The translations under genes and the position numbers were made by a program. A DNA stretch of 64,000 nucleotides from Bacillus swezeyi (GTDB lineage Bacteria; Bacillota; Bacilli; Bacillales; Bacillaceae): NCBI RefSeq assembly GCF_001969815.1, contig NZ_MRBK01000006.1, positions 496,001 to 560,000 of the forward strand, read 5' to 3'. The notes below the pieces were generated by a model. It had not been told where the DNA came from, did no database searches, and saw only the letters and a list, made by a program, of their open reading frames with translations. Below, piece after piece: positions 7,791 to 16,281 of this stretch (position 1 is its first letter; the number at the start of each line of letters is the position of its first letter).

Positions 7791-7979
7791 TTATCTTTTT
7801 TTCACATCAAATTGCGTTACAAGTCGCATATTAACATTTACAATACGCTTACCATCTTCAAACTCATACCAATGTTCACATTCTTGCAATTCTTTTATAA
7901 GTGCTTTCTCAGATTCTGCAATTACTTTAGCTGTTCTAATATTTTCATTGTCAAACCAAAAAACAACTTCAAATTTCAT
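7791..7979 (-). CDS. Small conserved-looking protein (62 aa)
   Basis: ATG at 7979 follows AGGTGAAAG on the minus strand, a good ribosome-binding site, and a strong terminator closes the unit, so this looks like a real monocistronic gene. The product (MKFEVVFWFDNENIRTAKVI, AESEKALIKELQECEHWYEF) is soluble and appears to be a compact alpha/beta fold with an RIVNVNMRLVTQFDV strand at the end. I do not recognise a family or function. Confidence 0.65.
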   Translation of the reverse strand: MKFEVVFWFDNENIRTAKVIAESEKALIKELQECEHWYEFEDGKRIVNVNMRLVTQFDVKKR

Positions 7980-8323
7980 AATCTTTCACCTCTTGATTTA
8001 TTATCGGACAAGAGGTCTGGAAATGGAATAATTCGCGAAATTTGTCGAACGATTCCTCCCTACGCTAAACGCTTATTAAATTTGCGCCTTACACATACTC
8101 GAGGAGGAAGCCAAGCATTGTAGATGGCATGTCCAGAAAACATACTACTTACAATTCTCCCGATACCAAAGCCGCAAGACTAGCGCGATCCAGTTCAGAA
8201 TGTTCCTCCCGTCTGGCTACATTCATCATCGCCTTAATTTGAGTATCCTACACCCGGTTAAACCGTCGAACTCGCCTTATTCCACAGCCTCAAACAAAAT
8301 CAAAAAATAAAATTTCCAAAAAA
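7980..8323. other. Gene-poor region between the accessory island and ssrA
   Basis: No intact gene. On the minus strand, around 8165-8260, a frame reads IKAMMNVARREEHSELDRAS, LAALVSGEL, which looks like the tail of a lost coding sequence. At about 8128-8145 a short stretch (TTTTCTGGACATG on the minus strand) is similar to the tmRNA segment TTTCTGGACGTG. Both could be leftovers of past integration near ssrA, but the evidence is thin. Confidence 0.3.
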
Positions 8324-8355
8324 ACAAAAAAACCACCATCAATATGTATGGTGGA
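8324..8355 (-). terminator. Terminator of the ssrA transcript
   Basis: On the minus strand CCACCAT / ATGGTGG forms a 7-bp stem followed by seven T. The left arm includes the CCA end of the tmRNA. Confidence 0.85.
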
Positions 8356-8707
8356 GACGGTGGGAGTCGAACCCACGTCCAGAAACGTCGATTGCTTCAG
8401 CGTCTACGAGCGTAGCCCTGCAAATTTGGTTTCGCTCATCTTCGTGCCTGCGGGCGGGCCCTCAGAGAGCTAGTCTGATGAATCTCTTCCTGCGCCCTCA
8501 GACGGGAGCGCAAGCGTAGCCTACTTCGTTATGGGCTCTTAACCGGCACATAGGCGATGCGGGCAAGAGCTCGCTGCGCTAATTAGGCAGCTAGTGCTAA
8601 GTTCTGGTTATTAGATTTGCCAGTTATATTTAGGTGCGTTTTTACGAGATCGCCTCTCGGCTCGCAACTCAAGCTCGATCCATCCCTGTCGAATCCGTAA
8701 CGTCCCC
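8349..8707 (-). ncRNA. ssrA: Transfer-messenger RNA (tmRNA)
   Basis: On the minus strand the RNA begins GGGGACGTTACGGATTCGAC at 8707 and ends in the tRNA-like GGTTCGACTCCCACC arm with encoded CCA at 8349, about 359 nt. It rescues ribosomes stalled on broken mRNAs and adds a degradation tag. The tag frame (around 8595-8630) reads GKSNNQNLALAA and a TAA, with the resume Ala added from the charged tmRNA; B. subtilis has GKTNSFNQNVALAA instead. The gene for its protein partner SmpB lies directly upstream. Confidence 0.97.
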
Positions 8708-8821
8708 TTATTAAAAGGAAGTCGGAAAAACTGGCTACATGATTATTATAACAAGATCACGCATCAATTCAAATGGTAATGTCTGTGATCACGTTTATAT
8801 AGAATAACATGGGTGACCGCG

Positions 8822-9295
8822 TTAGATCAAGCCTTTTTGCCGATCGCGAAACGCTCTTTCAATTTCGCGTTTGGCATCTTTGCGCTTCAAGTCTTCCCGC
8901 TTATCAAACTTCTTCTTCCCTTTTCCAAGGCCGAGAAGCACTTTGGCAAAACCGTTTTTCAAATAAAGCTTGATCGGTACGAGCGAATATCCCTGCTCTT
9001 TTGTCAGACCGATCAGTTTGTTGATCTGCTTGCGGTGCATCAACAGCTTTCTCGTCCGCAAAGGGTCATGGTTGTACCGGTTTCCTTGTTCATACGGACT
9101 GATGTGCATATTGTGGAGGAACACTTCTCCACGCTCAATTTTGGCGAATGCGTCCTTTAAATTGACGCGTCCGGCGCGGATGGATTTGATTTCGGTTCCT
9201 TGAAGCACAATGCCTGTTTCATATGTTTCTTCTATAAAATAATCGTGGTTTGCTTTTTTATTTTGGGAAACAACCTTCCCTTCTCCCTTTGGCAT
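8822..9295 (-). CDS. smpB: SmpB, tmRNA-binding protein
   Basis: The 157-residue product begins [20 protein letters not shown] and has the whole SmpB family pattern: an OB-fold core ([34 protein letters not shown]) and the basic, unstructured C-terminal tail ([20 protein letters not shown]) that enters the ribosomal mRNA channel. It binds tmRNA and delivers it to stalled ribosomes. ATG is preceded by GGAGGAGG. It sits between rnr and ssrA, the usual order in Bacillus, so ribosome rescue and decay of the faulty mRNA are encoded together. Confidence 0.98.
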   Translation of the reverse strand: MPKGEGKVVSQNKKANHDYFIEETYETGIVLQGTEIKSIRAGRVNLKDAFAKIERGEVFLHNMHISPYEQGNRYNHDPLRTRKLLMHRKQINKLIGLTKEQGYSLVPIKLYLKNGFAKVLLGLGKGKKKFDKREDLKRKDAKREIERAFRDRQKGLI

Positions 9296-9333
9296 ACGGC
9301 AACCTCCTCCCGCCTGAAGTCTTTCCTTACGAA

Positions 9334-9398
9334 AAGGCGGCGAATACGTATTATTCTACCAAATGAACGGCTGTCTTACAATTTCGCCGCCTTTTTTA
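9334..9398. other. Long-loop inverted repeat between rnr and smpB
   Basis: GGCGGCGAA at 9338-9346 pairs with TTCGCCGCC at 9384-9392, leaving a loop of about 37 bases; the plus strand continues with TTTTTT. It lies in the rnr-smpB spacer and could act as an mRNA processing or partial termination structure. The T-run favours the plus strand, where no gene feeds it. Confidence 0.4.
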
Positions 9399-9411
9399 TG
9401 AAGTGTGCCGC

Positions 9412-11724
9412 TTATTTTTTCTTTTTCCGCTTCTGCTTCGGTGCATTTTGAAAACCGCGTTTTTTCTTTACTTTTTTCTTTTTCGGCCGGGTGAACCACT
9501 CCCCTTTGTCAGCAGCAGATGGAGCCTTTTCCGAATCCTTTTTGGAATCTTTTTTCTGCTTGGCTTCAGGTTTCGGTCTGCGGCGCGATCCTTTCATTCC
9601 GACTATTTCAAAGTCGATGTTCCGCTCATCTTTATTGACATCAACGACGCGGACCGTGATCTCATCGCCGATCCGGTAGACGTTGCCCGTTCTCTCGCCG
9701 ATCATGGCGTAATGCTGTTCATCATAGCGGTAGAAATCATCCGTCATAAAGCTGACATGGACAAGTCCTTCGATCGTATTCGGAAGTTCTACAAACATAC
9801 CGAAGTTCGTCACAGAGCTGATCATACCGTCAAATTCTTCGCCGATCTTATCCATCATATATTCCGTTTTTTTCAAGTCGTCTGTTTCCCGCTCAGCGTC
9901 TACGGCAGTGCGTTCCCGATTCGAAGTATGCTCGGCGATATCCGGCAGATTCTCCGCCCATTTCTCTCTTGTCGCTTCATCTGTCTTGCCATTAATCAAA
10001 TAGGTCCTGATCAGCCTGTGGACGATTAAGTCAGGGTAGCGGCGAATCGGCGACGTGAAATGCGTGTAAAATTCAGTCGACAAACCGAAATGTCCGAGGC
10101 TTTGCGGATCATATTTCGCCTGTTTCATCGATCTGAGCATCACCGTTGAAATGACGGCTTCCTCCGGACGGTCCCTCACTTCATCAAGCACGCTCTGCAG
10201 CGCTTTCGGGTGGATGCTTCCCGCCGTCCCTTTGACAACATAGCCAAATGTGGCGACAAACTCCAAGAACCTCTGCAATTTTTCCTGGTTCGGATCTTCG
10301 TGAATCCGGTAAATAAACGGAACGTTCATCCAATGAAAGTGCTCGGCGACCGTTTCATTGGCCACTAGCATAAATTCTTCAATCAGCTTTTCCGCTGTCG
10401 ACCGTTCTCTAAGGACAACATCTTTAGCTGTGCCTTCCTCATCGACAAGGACCTTGGCTTCCTTAAAGTCAAAATCGACTGCTCCGCGGCTCATCCGCTT
10501 TTCGCGTAATATGGCGGCAAGCTCCTCCATATCTTGAAACATCGGGACAAGCGCTTCATACTTTTGCTTCAGCTCTTCATCATCTTCGACAAGAATTTTG
10601 TTGACGTCTGAATAGGTCATCCGCTCAGTCGTTTTAATGACGCTTTGGAAAATTTCATGCTCGACAACCTGGCCTTGGCTGTTGATCATCATCTCGCAAG
10701 ACATCGTCAGGCGGTCAACTTTCGGATTTAACGAGCAGATCCCGTTGGACAGTCTGTGCGGAATCATCGGGATGACACGGTCGACCAAATAGACGCTCGT
10801 TCCCCTTTCGAATGCTTCCTTATCAATCGGAGACCCTTCTGTTACATAGTGGCTCACATCGGCGATATGAACACCAAGCTTATAATGCCCGTTCTTCAGC
10901 TTTGTGACAGTAACAGCATCGTCCAAATCTTTGGCATCTGCGCCGTCAATCGTGACAATCGTTTGATCACGCAAATCCCGTCTGCCCCTGAAATCTTTCT
11001 CATCGATTGTGTCCGGTGTGGCGACGGCCTGTTCCATCGCCTCTTCCGGAAATTCTCCGGGCAGGCCGTGTTTATGGATGATCGAGAGGATGTCAATGCC
11101 CGGATCATTTTTATGGCCGAGAATTTCAACGACTTCCCCTTCCGCACTCATCCGCCCTTCAGGATAGCTTGTCAAACGGACGACGACTTTATGGCCCTCG
11201 ACAGCGCCGTTTTTGGCGTGTTTCGGGATAAAGATGTCGTTTGTTATTTTTTTATCATCGGGAATGACAAAGCCGAAGTTTTTCGTCTCCGTATACGTTC
11301 CGACAATTTTCTGGATGTTCCGTTCAATGATGCGGATGACAGATCCTTCTTTTCTTGTACCGCCTGTCTCTGTGTTCAGGCGGACGAGCACAGTATCACC
11401 GTTCATCGCCGTGCCCAGCTCAGACGGCGGAATGAAGACATCGTCAAGCGCGGAATCTTCAGGCAGAAGAAACGCGAACCCTTTGGCGTGCGCCGACACC
11501 TTTCCTTTAATTAAATTCATCTTTTCCGGCAATCCGTACCGGTTGCTTCTCGTTCTGACGACAAGTCCTTTATCTTCAAGGCTCACCAAAGCCTTGACAA
11601 GCTCTTTGTATTCATCTGAATCCGTAATTTGAAGCATCTCTTCCAGTTCTTGAACTGTAAGAGGCTTATACGCTTCTTCCTTCATAAAAGAAAGAAGCTT
11701 ATCCATAAATTCTTCTTTTTCCAC
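9412..11724 (-). CDS. rnr: Ribonuclease R (3'-5' exoribonuclease)
   Basis: The 770-residue protein has the full RNase R order: an N-terminal winged-helix region (~1-65), two cold-shock domains (~66-235), the RNB catalytic domain with [14 protein letters not shown] (metal-binding Asp residues about 260-269) and [10 protein letters not shown] near 565, an S1 domain (~620-700, [20 protein letters not shown]), and a Lys-rich tail rich in KKK. It degrades structured RNA and, with tmRNA and SmpB, the non-stop mRNAs released from stalled ribosomes. Its length is close to the 779 residues in B. subtilis. The start ATG 11724 follows AAGGAGG. It lies 13 bases after the esterase gene, in one operon. Confidence 0.97.
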   Translation of the reverse strand: MEKEEFMDKLLSFMKEEAYKPLTVQELEEMLQITDSDEYKELVKALVSLEDKGLVVRTRSNRYGLPEKMNLIKGKVSAHAKGFAFLLPEDSALDDVFIPPSELGTAMNGDTVLVRLNTETGGTRKEGSVIRIIERNIQKIVGTYTETKNFGFVIPDDKKITNDIFIPKHAKNGAVEGHKVVVRLTSYPEGRMSAEGEVVEILGHKNDPGIDILSIIHKHGLPGEFPEEAMEQAVATPDTIDEKDFRGRRDLRDQTIVTIDGADAKDLDDAVTVTKLKNGHYKLGVHIADVSHYVTEGSPIDKEAFERGTSVYLVDRVIPMIPHRLSNGICSLNPKVDRLTMSCEMMINSQGQVVEHEIFQSVIKTTERMTYSDVNKILVEDDEELKQKYEALVPMFQDMEELAAILREKRMSRGAVDFDFKEAKVLVDEEGTAKDVVLRERSTAEKLIEEFMLVANETVAEHFHWMNVPFIYRIHEDPNQEKLQRFLEFVATFGYVVKGTAGSIHPKALQSVLDEVRDRPEEAVISTVMLRSMKQAKYDPQSLGHFGLSTEFYTHFTSPIRRYPDLIVHRLIRTYLINGKTDEATREKWAENLPDIAEHTSNRERTAVDAERETDDLKKTEYMMDKIGEEFDGMISSVTNFGMFVELPNTIEGLVHVSFMTDDFYRYDEQHYAMIGERTGNVYRIGDEITVRVVDVNKDERNIDFEIVGMKGSRRRPKPEAKQKKDSKKDSEKAPSAADKGEWFTRPKKKKVKKKRGFQNAPKQKRKKKK

Positions 11725-11737
11725 TAACCAGACCTCC

Positions 11738-12484
11738 TTATGGCTGCCAATCCAACGTTTCTAAAAATTGATAAACATCCTCGTGCAATGTTTCACGCTC
11801 TTTATCCAAAGTGATGGCATGCCCTGATTCTTCATACCATTTCAGCTGCTTATCATCTGTTTCGACTTCATTGTAGATAATGTTCGCACTGTCCGTATTA
11901 ATCATATGATCATGGCGGGCCTGCGCAACAAAAGTAGGCGAATAAATCATGTCTACATGCTGTCTGACATCTGCGATAAGCGCCTGCAAAGCTTTTAAGG
12001 TGTTCATCGGCGTTTTTTTGAATTCTTCCATTTCAGCGTCAATCTGCTCCGCTGTCTTCCCTTCAAATTTCTTATAATTGCGGGCATAATCAAGCACACC
12101 TTGATACATCGTTTCTTCGCTTTTGATGTACATTGGCGCGCACATAGGAACAATTCCCTTTATTGGTACAGTGTAACCCAATTTCAGCGAAAAAACTCCC
12201 CCCAGAGACAGTCCGCAAGCCGCAATCTGTTCATACCCTTCGGATTTCAAATAGTCATAGCCGTCCATGACATCTTTCCACCAATCTTCAGGACCTGTGG
12301 AGAGAAGCTCTTCCGGCGGCACTCCGTGTCCTTTATATTGGGGAGCGTGGCACGTATAGCCCCTTTCATTCAAATATCTTCCGAGCATTCTCACATCCGC
12401 TGTGTTTCCTGTAAATCCGTGCAATAGAAGAACGGCTTTTTTTCCGCCTTTAAATGTGAAAGGTTGTGGTTTGACGATTTTCAT
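11738..12484 (-). CDS. est: Carboxylesterase (Est30/YvaK family)
   Basis: I start at ATG 12484 ([20 protein letters not shown]), which follows AAAGGAGACAGCGAATC with ideal spacing; an upstream in-frame ATG at 12505 overlaps that ribosome-binding site. The 248-residue alpha/beta hydrolase has HGFTGN (oxyanion region, ~25-30) and the nucleophile elbow GLSLGG (Ser ~94). Asp in ARHDHMI and His in ESGHAITLD complete the triad. The family hydrolyses short-chain carboxyl esters in the cytoplasm. It sits between secG and rnr as in B. subtilis; no link between its activity and the RNA genes is known. Confidence 0.95.
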   Translation of the reverse strand: MKIVKPQPFTFKGGKKAVLLLHGFTGNTADVRMLGRYLNERGYTCHAPQYKGHGVPPEELLSTGPEDWWKDVMDGYDYLKSEGYEQIAACGLSLGGVFSLKLGYTVPIKGIVPMCAPMYIKSEETMYQGVLDYARNYKKFEGKTAEQIDAEMEEFKKTPMNTLKALQALIADVRQHVDMIYSPTFVAQARHDHMINTDSANIIYNEVETDDKQLKWYEESGHAITLDKERETLHEDVYQFLETLDWQP

Positions 12485-12583
12485 GATTCGCTGTCTCCTT
12501 TTCATGTCTATTCTTCCACGTTTGATCTTGAAACAAACTTAATAAATATAACCGGCCGAGATGGCAAAGGCCGGCAAATAGGA

Positions 12584-12612
12584 AAAAGGCCTGACTTCAA
12601 CATCAGACCTCG
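12584..12612 (-). terminator. Terminator after secG
   Basis: On the minus strand GGTCTGA / TCAGGCC forms a stem followed by TTTTTCC, 13 bases past the secG stop. It would reduce read-through into est. Confidence 0.75.
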
Positions 12613-12624
12613 TGCTTCATTGTC

Positions 12625-12855
12625 TTATACAAAGTAAGCAAGCGCAATCGTTAAGAAAAAGAAAAGCACGGTTAAAACGACCGTCATCCGGTGGAGAATC
12701 AAATCCAGTCCTCTTGCTTTCTGTTTTCCGAAAAGCTGTTCGGCTCCCCCGGAAATTGCGCCCGATAATCCGGCGCTTTTACCGGATTGCAGTAAAACGA
12801 CAACGATAAGTGCGATACTGACAATCACCAATAAGACCGTAAAAAATGCGGCCAT
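12625..12855 (-). CDS. secG: SecG, protein-export channel subunit
   Basis: The 76-residue protein has two membrane segments (about 3-22 and 53-72) joined by a loop with [20 protein letters not shown], the conserved SecG signature. SecG supports SecYE/SecA-driven export across the cytoplasmic membrane. ATG at 12855 follows GGAGGTGTAGG. The gene keeps its Bacillus position upstream of est and rnr. Confidence 0.96.
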   Translation of the reverse strand: MAAFFTVLLVIVSIALIVVVLLQSGKSAGLSGAISGGAEQLFGKQKARGLDLILHRMTVVLTVLFFFLTIALAYFV

Positions 12856-13027
12856 TTCCTACACCTCCAGACAAACTGGCTGACAATAGTTTTATTTTAC
12901 ATGAAAAGCAAGCGCATGTCACGAGCTGAATCGACCGTCTTTTTTTATTTTTTGCCAGCGCCTGAATGCCTTATACAAAAAGAGAAGCGGATATGCTCCG
13001 TTTCTCTCGAACGTTTCTATGTAAACA

Positions 13028-13312
13028 CTATTTCTTTTCTGCCAAAGCCCCCATCATATCTTCCAAAAGCATCTCCGCTCCGCGGGGACTGAGCACGATT
13101 TTGCCGCCTGCATATGTTTTGTTCTGGGTTGTGATTTCACCGGTCATCAGGCAGGCCATGTTTGATGCGTATTTGGTTAAGATGATGTTTTCCCCGTCAC
13201 TGTAAATTTCAAGCGGATCTTTTTCATTGATGTTCAGCACCCTCCGCAATTCAACCGGAAGAACCACTCTGCCAAGTTCATCTATTCTGCGGACAATTCC
13301 CGTGTTTTTCAT
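13028..13312 (-). CDS. AbrB-family transition-state regulator paralogue
   Basis: The 94-residue protein starts at ATG 13312 (MKNTGIVRRIDELGRVVLPV), giving the usual AbrB length; GGAGG lies 12 bases upstream. Residues 1-50 form the swapped-hairpin AbrB DNA-binding domain (ELRRVLNINEKDPLEIYSDG), and 55-94 the C-terminal dimerisation part (CLMTGEITTQNKTYAGGKIV). It differs from AbrB enough to be a paralogue. AbrB-type proteins bind flexible AT-rich DNA and repress post-exponential genes. It is downstream of and co-directional with a 76-residue XRE gene, 29 bases apart, so the two are probably one operon. Targets are unknown. Confidence 0.85.
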   Translation of the reverse strand: MKNTGIVRRIDELGRVVLPVELRRVLNINEKDPLEIYSDGENIILTKYASNMACLMTGEITTQNKTYAGGKIVLSPRGAEMLLEDMMGALAEKK

Positions 13313-13341
13313 TTCATGAACAGCCTCCTTTTTTCCTTTCT

Positions 13342-13572
13342 TTATTGACATTTGTCAACATCTTTATAGTAAAAGAGATCTTCAAATTTTTTGTTGAAAT
13401 ACTGAATCATCTTGCCGATGACAAGCTGTCCGGGCCTCCTTTCTCCATTTAAAACTCTGCTCAATGTTGCCGGGGATACGCCGATTTCAATGGCAAGCTG
13501 ATTTAAGGAGAGATTGTGTTCAATCATATATTGAAGAACAAAATCTCTTTTGATATGAATCTTTTTTACCAT
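13342..13572 (-). CDS. XRE-type regulator (76 aa) upstream of the AbrB paralogue
   Basis: ATG 13572 follows GGGGGAG; a longer open frame to 13680 has no ribosome-binding site. The HTH spans about 15-60 (MIEHNLSLNQLAIEIGVSPA, TLSRVLNGERRPG), recognition helix PATLSRVLNG, with a short tail. It is divergent from the next XRE gene (start 13728), the shared intergenic region carrying one copy of the TTRACWTTTGTCAA box. Another copy overlaps the last codons of this gene, in front of the AbrB paralogue. A local regulatory switch is likely; the target genes are unknown. Confidence 0.8.
   Translation of the reverse strand: MVKKIHIKRDFVLQYMIEHNLSLNQLAIEIGVSPATLSRVLNGERRPGQLVIGKMIQYFNKKFEDLFYYKDVDKCQ
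13345..13358. promoter_or_regulatory. Operator-like box 1 (regulator cluster)
   Basis: TTGACATTTGTCAA is a perfect 6-bp inverted repeat (TTGACA / TGTCAA). It overlaps the end of the 76-aa XRE gene and lies 33 bases upstream of the AbrB-like start, where it could control that gene. Confidence 0.5.
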
Positions 13573-13633
13573 TATTACTCCCCCTTCTTTTGTTTTATAT
13601 TTCTTTTTATCTACATTTAACATAAACGCTTTG

Positions 13634-13647
13634 TTAACTTTTGTCAA
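13634..13647. promoter_or_regulatory. Operator-like box 2 (regulator cluster)
   Basis: TTAACTTTTGTCAA lies in the divergent promoter region of the two XRE genes. A second shared element (TAGTCAATATTCGTACTAAAA) begins 41 bases further on, and a TATAAT at 13700-13705 is the likely -10 of the plus-strand gene. Confidence 0.55.
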
Positions 13648-13727
13648 TACTTTTCTTATCCAGATGTTTCCTATAGTCAATATTCGTACTAAAATATTTT
13701 ATAATAAGAGATTGCGAGGTTTTGGCC

Positions 13728-14129
13728 ATGACGAACTTTGGACATCATTTAAGACAATTAAGAGAGCGGAAAAAGCTGACCGTCAACCAGCTTGCGATGT
13801 ATTCGGGCGTCAGTTCTGCCGGCATTTCGAGAATTGAAAACGGAAAGCGGGGGGTGCCGAAGCCCGCAACGATCAGGAAGCTTGCCGACGCTTTGAAAAT
13901 TCCGTATGAGGAATTGATGACCTCAGCCGGCTATATCAACGCCACAACAATCCAGGAGTCAAGAAGCAGCTACGATTCCATCTACGACATCGTTTCTCAA
14001 TATCAGCTGGAGAATCTTTCGTTGTTTGACAGCGAAAAATGGCAGGTGCTTTCAAAGAAGGATATTGAAAACCTGGACAAGTATTTCAACTTTCTCGTAC
14101 AGGAGGCAAGCACCCGGCATCAATCCTAA
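13728..14129 (+). CDS. XRE regulator, first of two tandem paralogues (133 aa)
   Basis: ATG 13728 (MTNFGHHLRQLRERKKLTVN) follows GCGAGG; a TTG six bases upstream is too close to it. The N-terminal XRE HTH spans ~6-60 (QLAMYSGVSSAGISRIENGK, PKPATIRKLADALKIPYEEL), then a linker, then a C-terminal segment LFDSEKWQVLSKKDIENLDK with YFNFLVQEA. It is strongly similar along its length to the gene at 14285 and has the same promoter boxes at the same spacing, so the pair arose by tandem duplication including the promoter. The family is SinR/SlrR-like in its HTH; the C-terminal part is not the SinI-binding domain. Targets are unknown. Confidence 0.85.
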   Translation: MTNFGHHLRQLRERKKLTVNQLAMYSGVSSAGISRIENGKRGVPKPATIRKLADALKIPYEELMTSAGYINATTIQESRSSYDSIYDIVSQYQLENLSLFDSEKWQVLSKKDIENLDKYFNFLVQEASTRHQS

Positions 14130-14194
14130 AACTTAGCTCCGGCGTTCTCTTCTTTTAGCCTGTTCATTTTCTTGCTGTTATTTTATCCCTTATG

Positions 14195-14208
14195 TTAACT
14201 TTTGTCAA
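14195..14208. promoter_or_regulatory. Operator-like box 3 (regulator cluster)
   Basis: TTAACTTTTGTCAA is identical to box 2, and TAGTCAATATTTGTATTAAAA follows at the same 41-base distance. The sequence around both boxes is similar over about 80 bases, showing promoter duplication. Confidence 0.55.
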
Positions 14209-14284
14209 TATTTTTCCGGATGAACTGTTTCCTTTAGTCAATATTTGTATTAAAATGATACATATCAGATTCGAGGTGATCGCG

Positions 14285-14683
14285 ATGAAAACATTCGGCG
14301 AGCAGCTGAAAGAGCTGCGCGAACAAAAGAGATTTTCGGTCAACCAGCTTGCAATGTACGCCGGTTTAAGCGCTGCAACCATTTCCAGAATTGAAAACGG
14401 GCACCGCGGAGTGCCAAAGCCGGCGACGATCAGAAAATTGGCCGATGCCCTGAAAATGCCGTACGAACAATTAATGGACATCGCCGGTTATATGACCGCA
14501 GGCGAAATCCGCGAACACCCGCCGGTCTACCTTACGATGGAAGACATCGCAGCCAAACATGAGACTGAAGAACTGTGGCTGTTTGATCCTGGCAAATGGG
14601 AATGCCTGTCCCGCGAGGATATTTTAAATCTGGAGCAATATTTTCACTTTTTGGTGAGTGAAGCAGGGAAGCGGAAATCTTAA
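14285..14683 (+). CDS. XRE regulator, second of two tandem paralogues (132 aa)
   Basis: ATG 14285 (MKTFGEQLKELREQKRFSVN) follows GAGGTGATCGCG. The HTH covers ~6-60 (QLAMYAGLSAATISRIENGH, RGVPKPATIRKLADAL) and the C-terminal part repeats the LFDPGKWECLSREDILNLEQ and YFHFLVSEA pattern of its neighbour. The two differ mostly in the linker around 75-95, so they may have split targets or form heterodimers. The terminator at 14687 ends the unit. No effector domain is visible. Confidence 0.85.
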   Translation: MKTFGEQLKELREQKRFSVNQLAMYAGLSAATISRIENGHRGVPKPATIRKLADALKMPYEQLMDIAGYMTAGEIREHPPVYLTMEDIAAKHETEELWLFDPGKWECLSREDILNLEQYFHFLVSEAGKRKS

Positions 14684-14686
14684 AAA

Positions 14687-14720
14687 GCCGAATTTCTTTT
14701 TGTTAGAAATTCGGCTTGCT
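14687..14720. terminator. Bidirectional terminator between the XRE gene and the ABC operon
   Basis: AGCCGAATTTCT / AGAAATTCGGCT is a 12-bp perfect stem with a 7-base loop; the minus strand carries T-rich sequence next to it. It separates two convergent units. Confidence 0.8.
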
Positions 14721-14725
14721 GCAAG

Positions 14726-15409
14726 TCAAACCTGCCTTTGTTTAATAAATAACCCCCAACAAGCGAATAATAAAATGGCCGTCAAAATTAACTCATATCC
14801 AACACTCTGCAGTAGGCTTGGGTTATATAACAGAAAGCCTATCACTTCAGCTGCCACTTCCCTTAACTTTCCGATAGACGTACTAACAGAAATAATAGCA
14901 GCCGCAGCCATCCATAACACAAACCCTTTTTTGCTCCAAAAAGCAGAGAACAATAAATATAGTGCAGCTGTCACTAGCATGTAGGCAAAAAATTGATAAA
15001 AAAACATGCCTAAAAATCCTGATTGGTCCCATCCAAAAATATGAATAATATTAAAATAGTCTTTAAACTCAACTAGAATATGTAACTCAACATAATACCA
15101 GCCTATATTTAATAATGAAAAAATAAAGGAAGACAGCGTAAATAATAAGATCGTTCCAAAAAAATAATCCTTCCGGGAAGCACCTAAATAAAGTACTTGC
15201 TTATAAACAAAAAACGGCAAAATAACAGGAATGGCAAAAAGAAAGGCTGTAGCGATATTAGCATATGATACCTCAGTATGACTATTGATTCCCGCTGCTG
15301 AAAAAAACATATTGATGATAAAAGCAACGAAATCCATGCATAAATATATATACAAATATGGCTTGATAAATGTAAAATTTGCTTTGCATACACTCATTAT
15401 TTGACTCAT
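14726..15409 (-). CDS. ABC transporter membrane subunit
   Basis: The 227-residue protein has six hydrophobic segments (about 15-40, 50-72, 88-112, 130-155, 162-180, 200-222) and no catalytic motif. Its start overlaps the stop of the ATPase gene by 4 bases, so the two are translationally coupled. With a YtrA-type GntR regulator in front, the set has the form of the small envelope-stress ABC operons of Bacillus (Ytr/YhcEFG type). I infer export or a membrane-protection role; the substrate cannot be told. Confidence 0.8.
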   Translation of the reverse strand: MSQIMSVCKANFTFIKPYLYIYLCMDFVAFIINMFFSAAGINSHTEVSYANIATAFLFAIPVILPFFVYKQVLYLGASRKDYFFGTILLFTLSSFIFSLLNIGWYYVELHILVEFKDYFNIIHIFGWDQSGFLGMFFYQFFAYMLVTAALYLLFSAFWSKKGFVLWMAAAAIISVSTSIGKLREVAAEVIGFLLYNPSLLQSVGYELILTAILLFACWGLFIKQRQV

Positions 15410-16281
15410 TGGTCTTTCTTCCTTTCAAGCAGATGAGTCAAAAACTGTTGAACGGTTAAATTTTCGACTGTAACATCTGATTTTTGCAATGCGCGAATGT
15501 CTTCAGAACTGAAATGATGCAATACTTCTGCTGATTTTTTGCTTCCAATCTTTTCACTGTGGATAACCGTTTTATCTTCTATAAGTGAATCAATTTTTCC
15601 CTCATTTCCATATAATGAAAACATTTTGTTTCTCAGCTCTTCAATATCCTCATGGAAAATGACTTCTCCTGCATGAACGACATATACTTTTTCAAGCATC
15701 TTTGCTACTTCATCTATTAAATGAGTGGACAAAATGATTGTTCGCGGATATTCAGTATAATCTTCCAATAAAAGTTGATAAAATTTTTCCCTTGCCACAG
15801 AGTCAAGACCAAGCTCAGGTTCATCAAAAATGGTAATAGGAGATCTGCTTGCTATACCAATAGTGATTGCAAGCATCGTTTCCATTCCCCTTGATAACTT
15901 TCGGCATTTCTCTTGCGGATTCAGGCCGAATTCCTGCACCAAACGTTTAGAGACGTTCCTATCCCAATTTTTATGGAATGAGGAGGCTGTTTTGAGAACC
16001 TCTGCGACTGTGCTGTTCCCCAAAAATTTGTTTTTATCTTTTACATAACAAATATCTCGGTGTATCTCCCCTTTTCTCAGGAGATTCCCTTTAATATAAA
16101 TGTCTCCATTATCTTTAAACGTCTGTCCACTTATCATTTTCAGAATTGTTGTTTTGCCGGAGCCATTTCTCCCTACTAATCCATATATAGTCTTTTCTTG
16201 AAAGGTGAGATTGACATTATGAACAGCTCTGTTGTTTTTATAAAATTTTGTTAAATGATTGCAAGCAAGAATGTCTTCCAA
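15406..16281 (-). CDS. ABC transporter ATP-binding subunit
   Basis: The 291-residue protein carries Walker A GRNGSGKT (~37-44), a signature-like LSRGM (~135), Walker B ITIFDEPELGLD (~155-166) and an H-loop STHL. The C-terminal ~70 residues are an extra, transporter-specific part. The Walker A and B sequences are intact, so it should hydrolyse ATP. The gene lies directly after the GntR gene (stop and start adjacent) and overlaps the permease gene by 4 bases. Confidence 0.9.
   Translation of the reverse strand: MEDILACNHLTKFYKNNRAVHNVNLTFQEKTIYGLVGRNGSGKTTILKMISGQTFKDNGDIYIKGNLLRKGEIHRDICYVKDKNKFLGNSTVAEVLKTASSFHKNWDRNVSKRLVQEFGLNPQEKCRKLSRGMETMLAITIGIASRSPITIFDEPELGLDSVAREKFYQLLLEDYTEYPRTIILSTHLIDEVAKMLEKVYVVHAGEVIFHEDIEELRNKMFSLYGNEGKIDSLIEDKTVIHSEKIGSKKSAEVLHHFSSEDIRALQKSDVTVENLTVQQFLTHLLERKKDQ

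Noticed and set aside
9403..11632. Several long open frames on the plus strand across rnr.
   Set aside because: They are antisense to the well-conserved RNase R frame and have no ribosome-binding sites or recognisable products.
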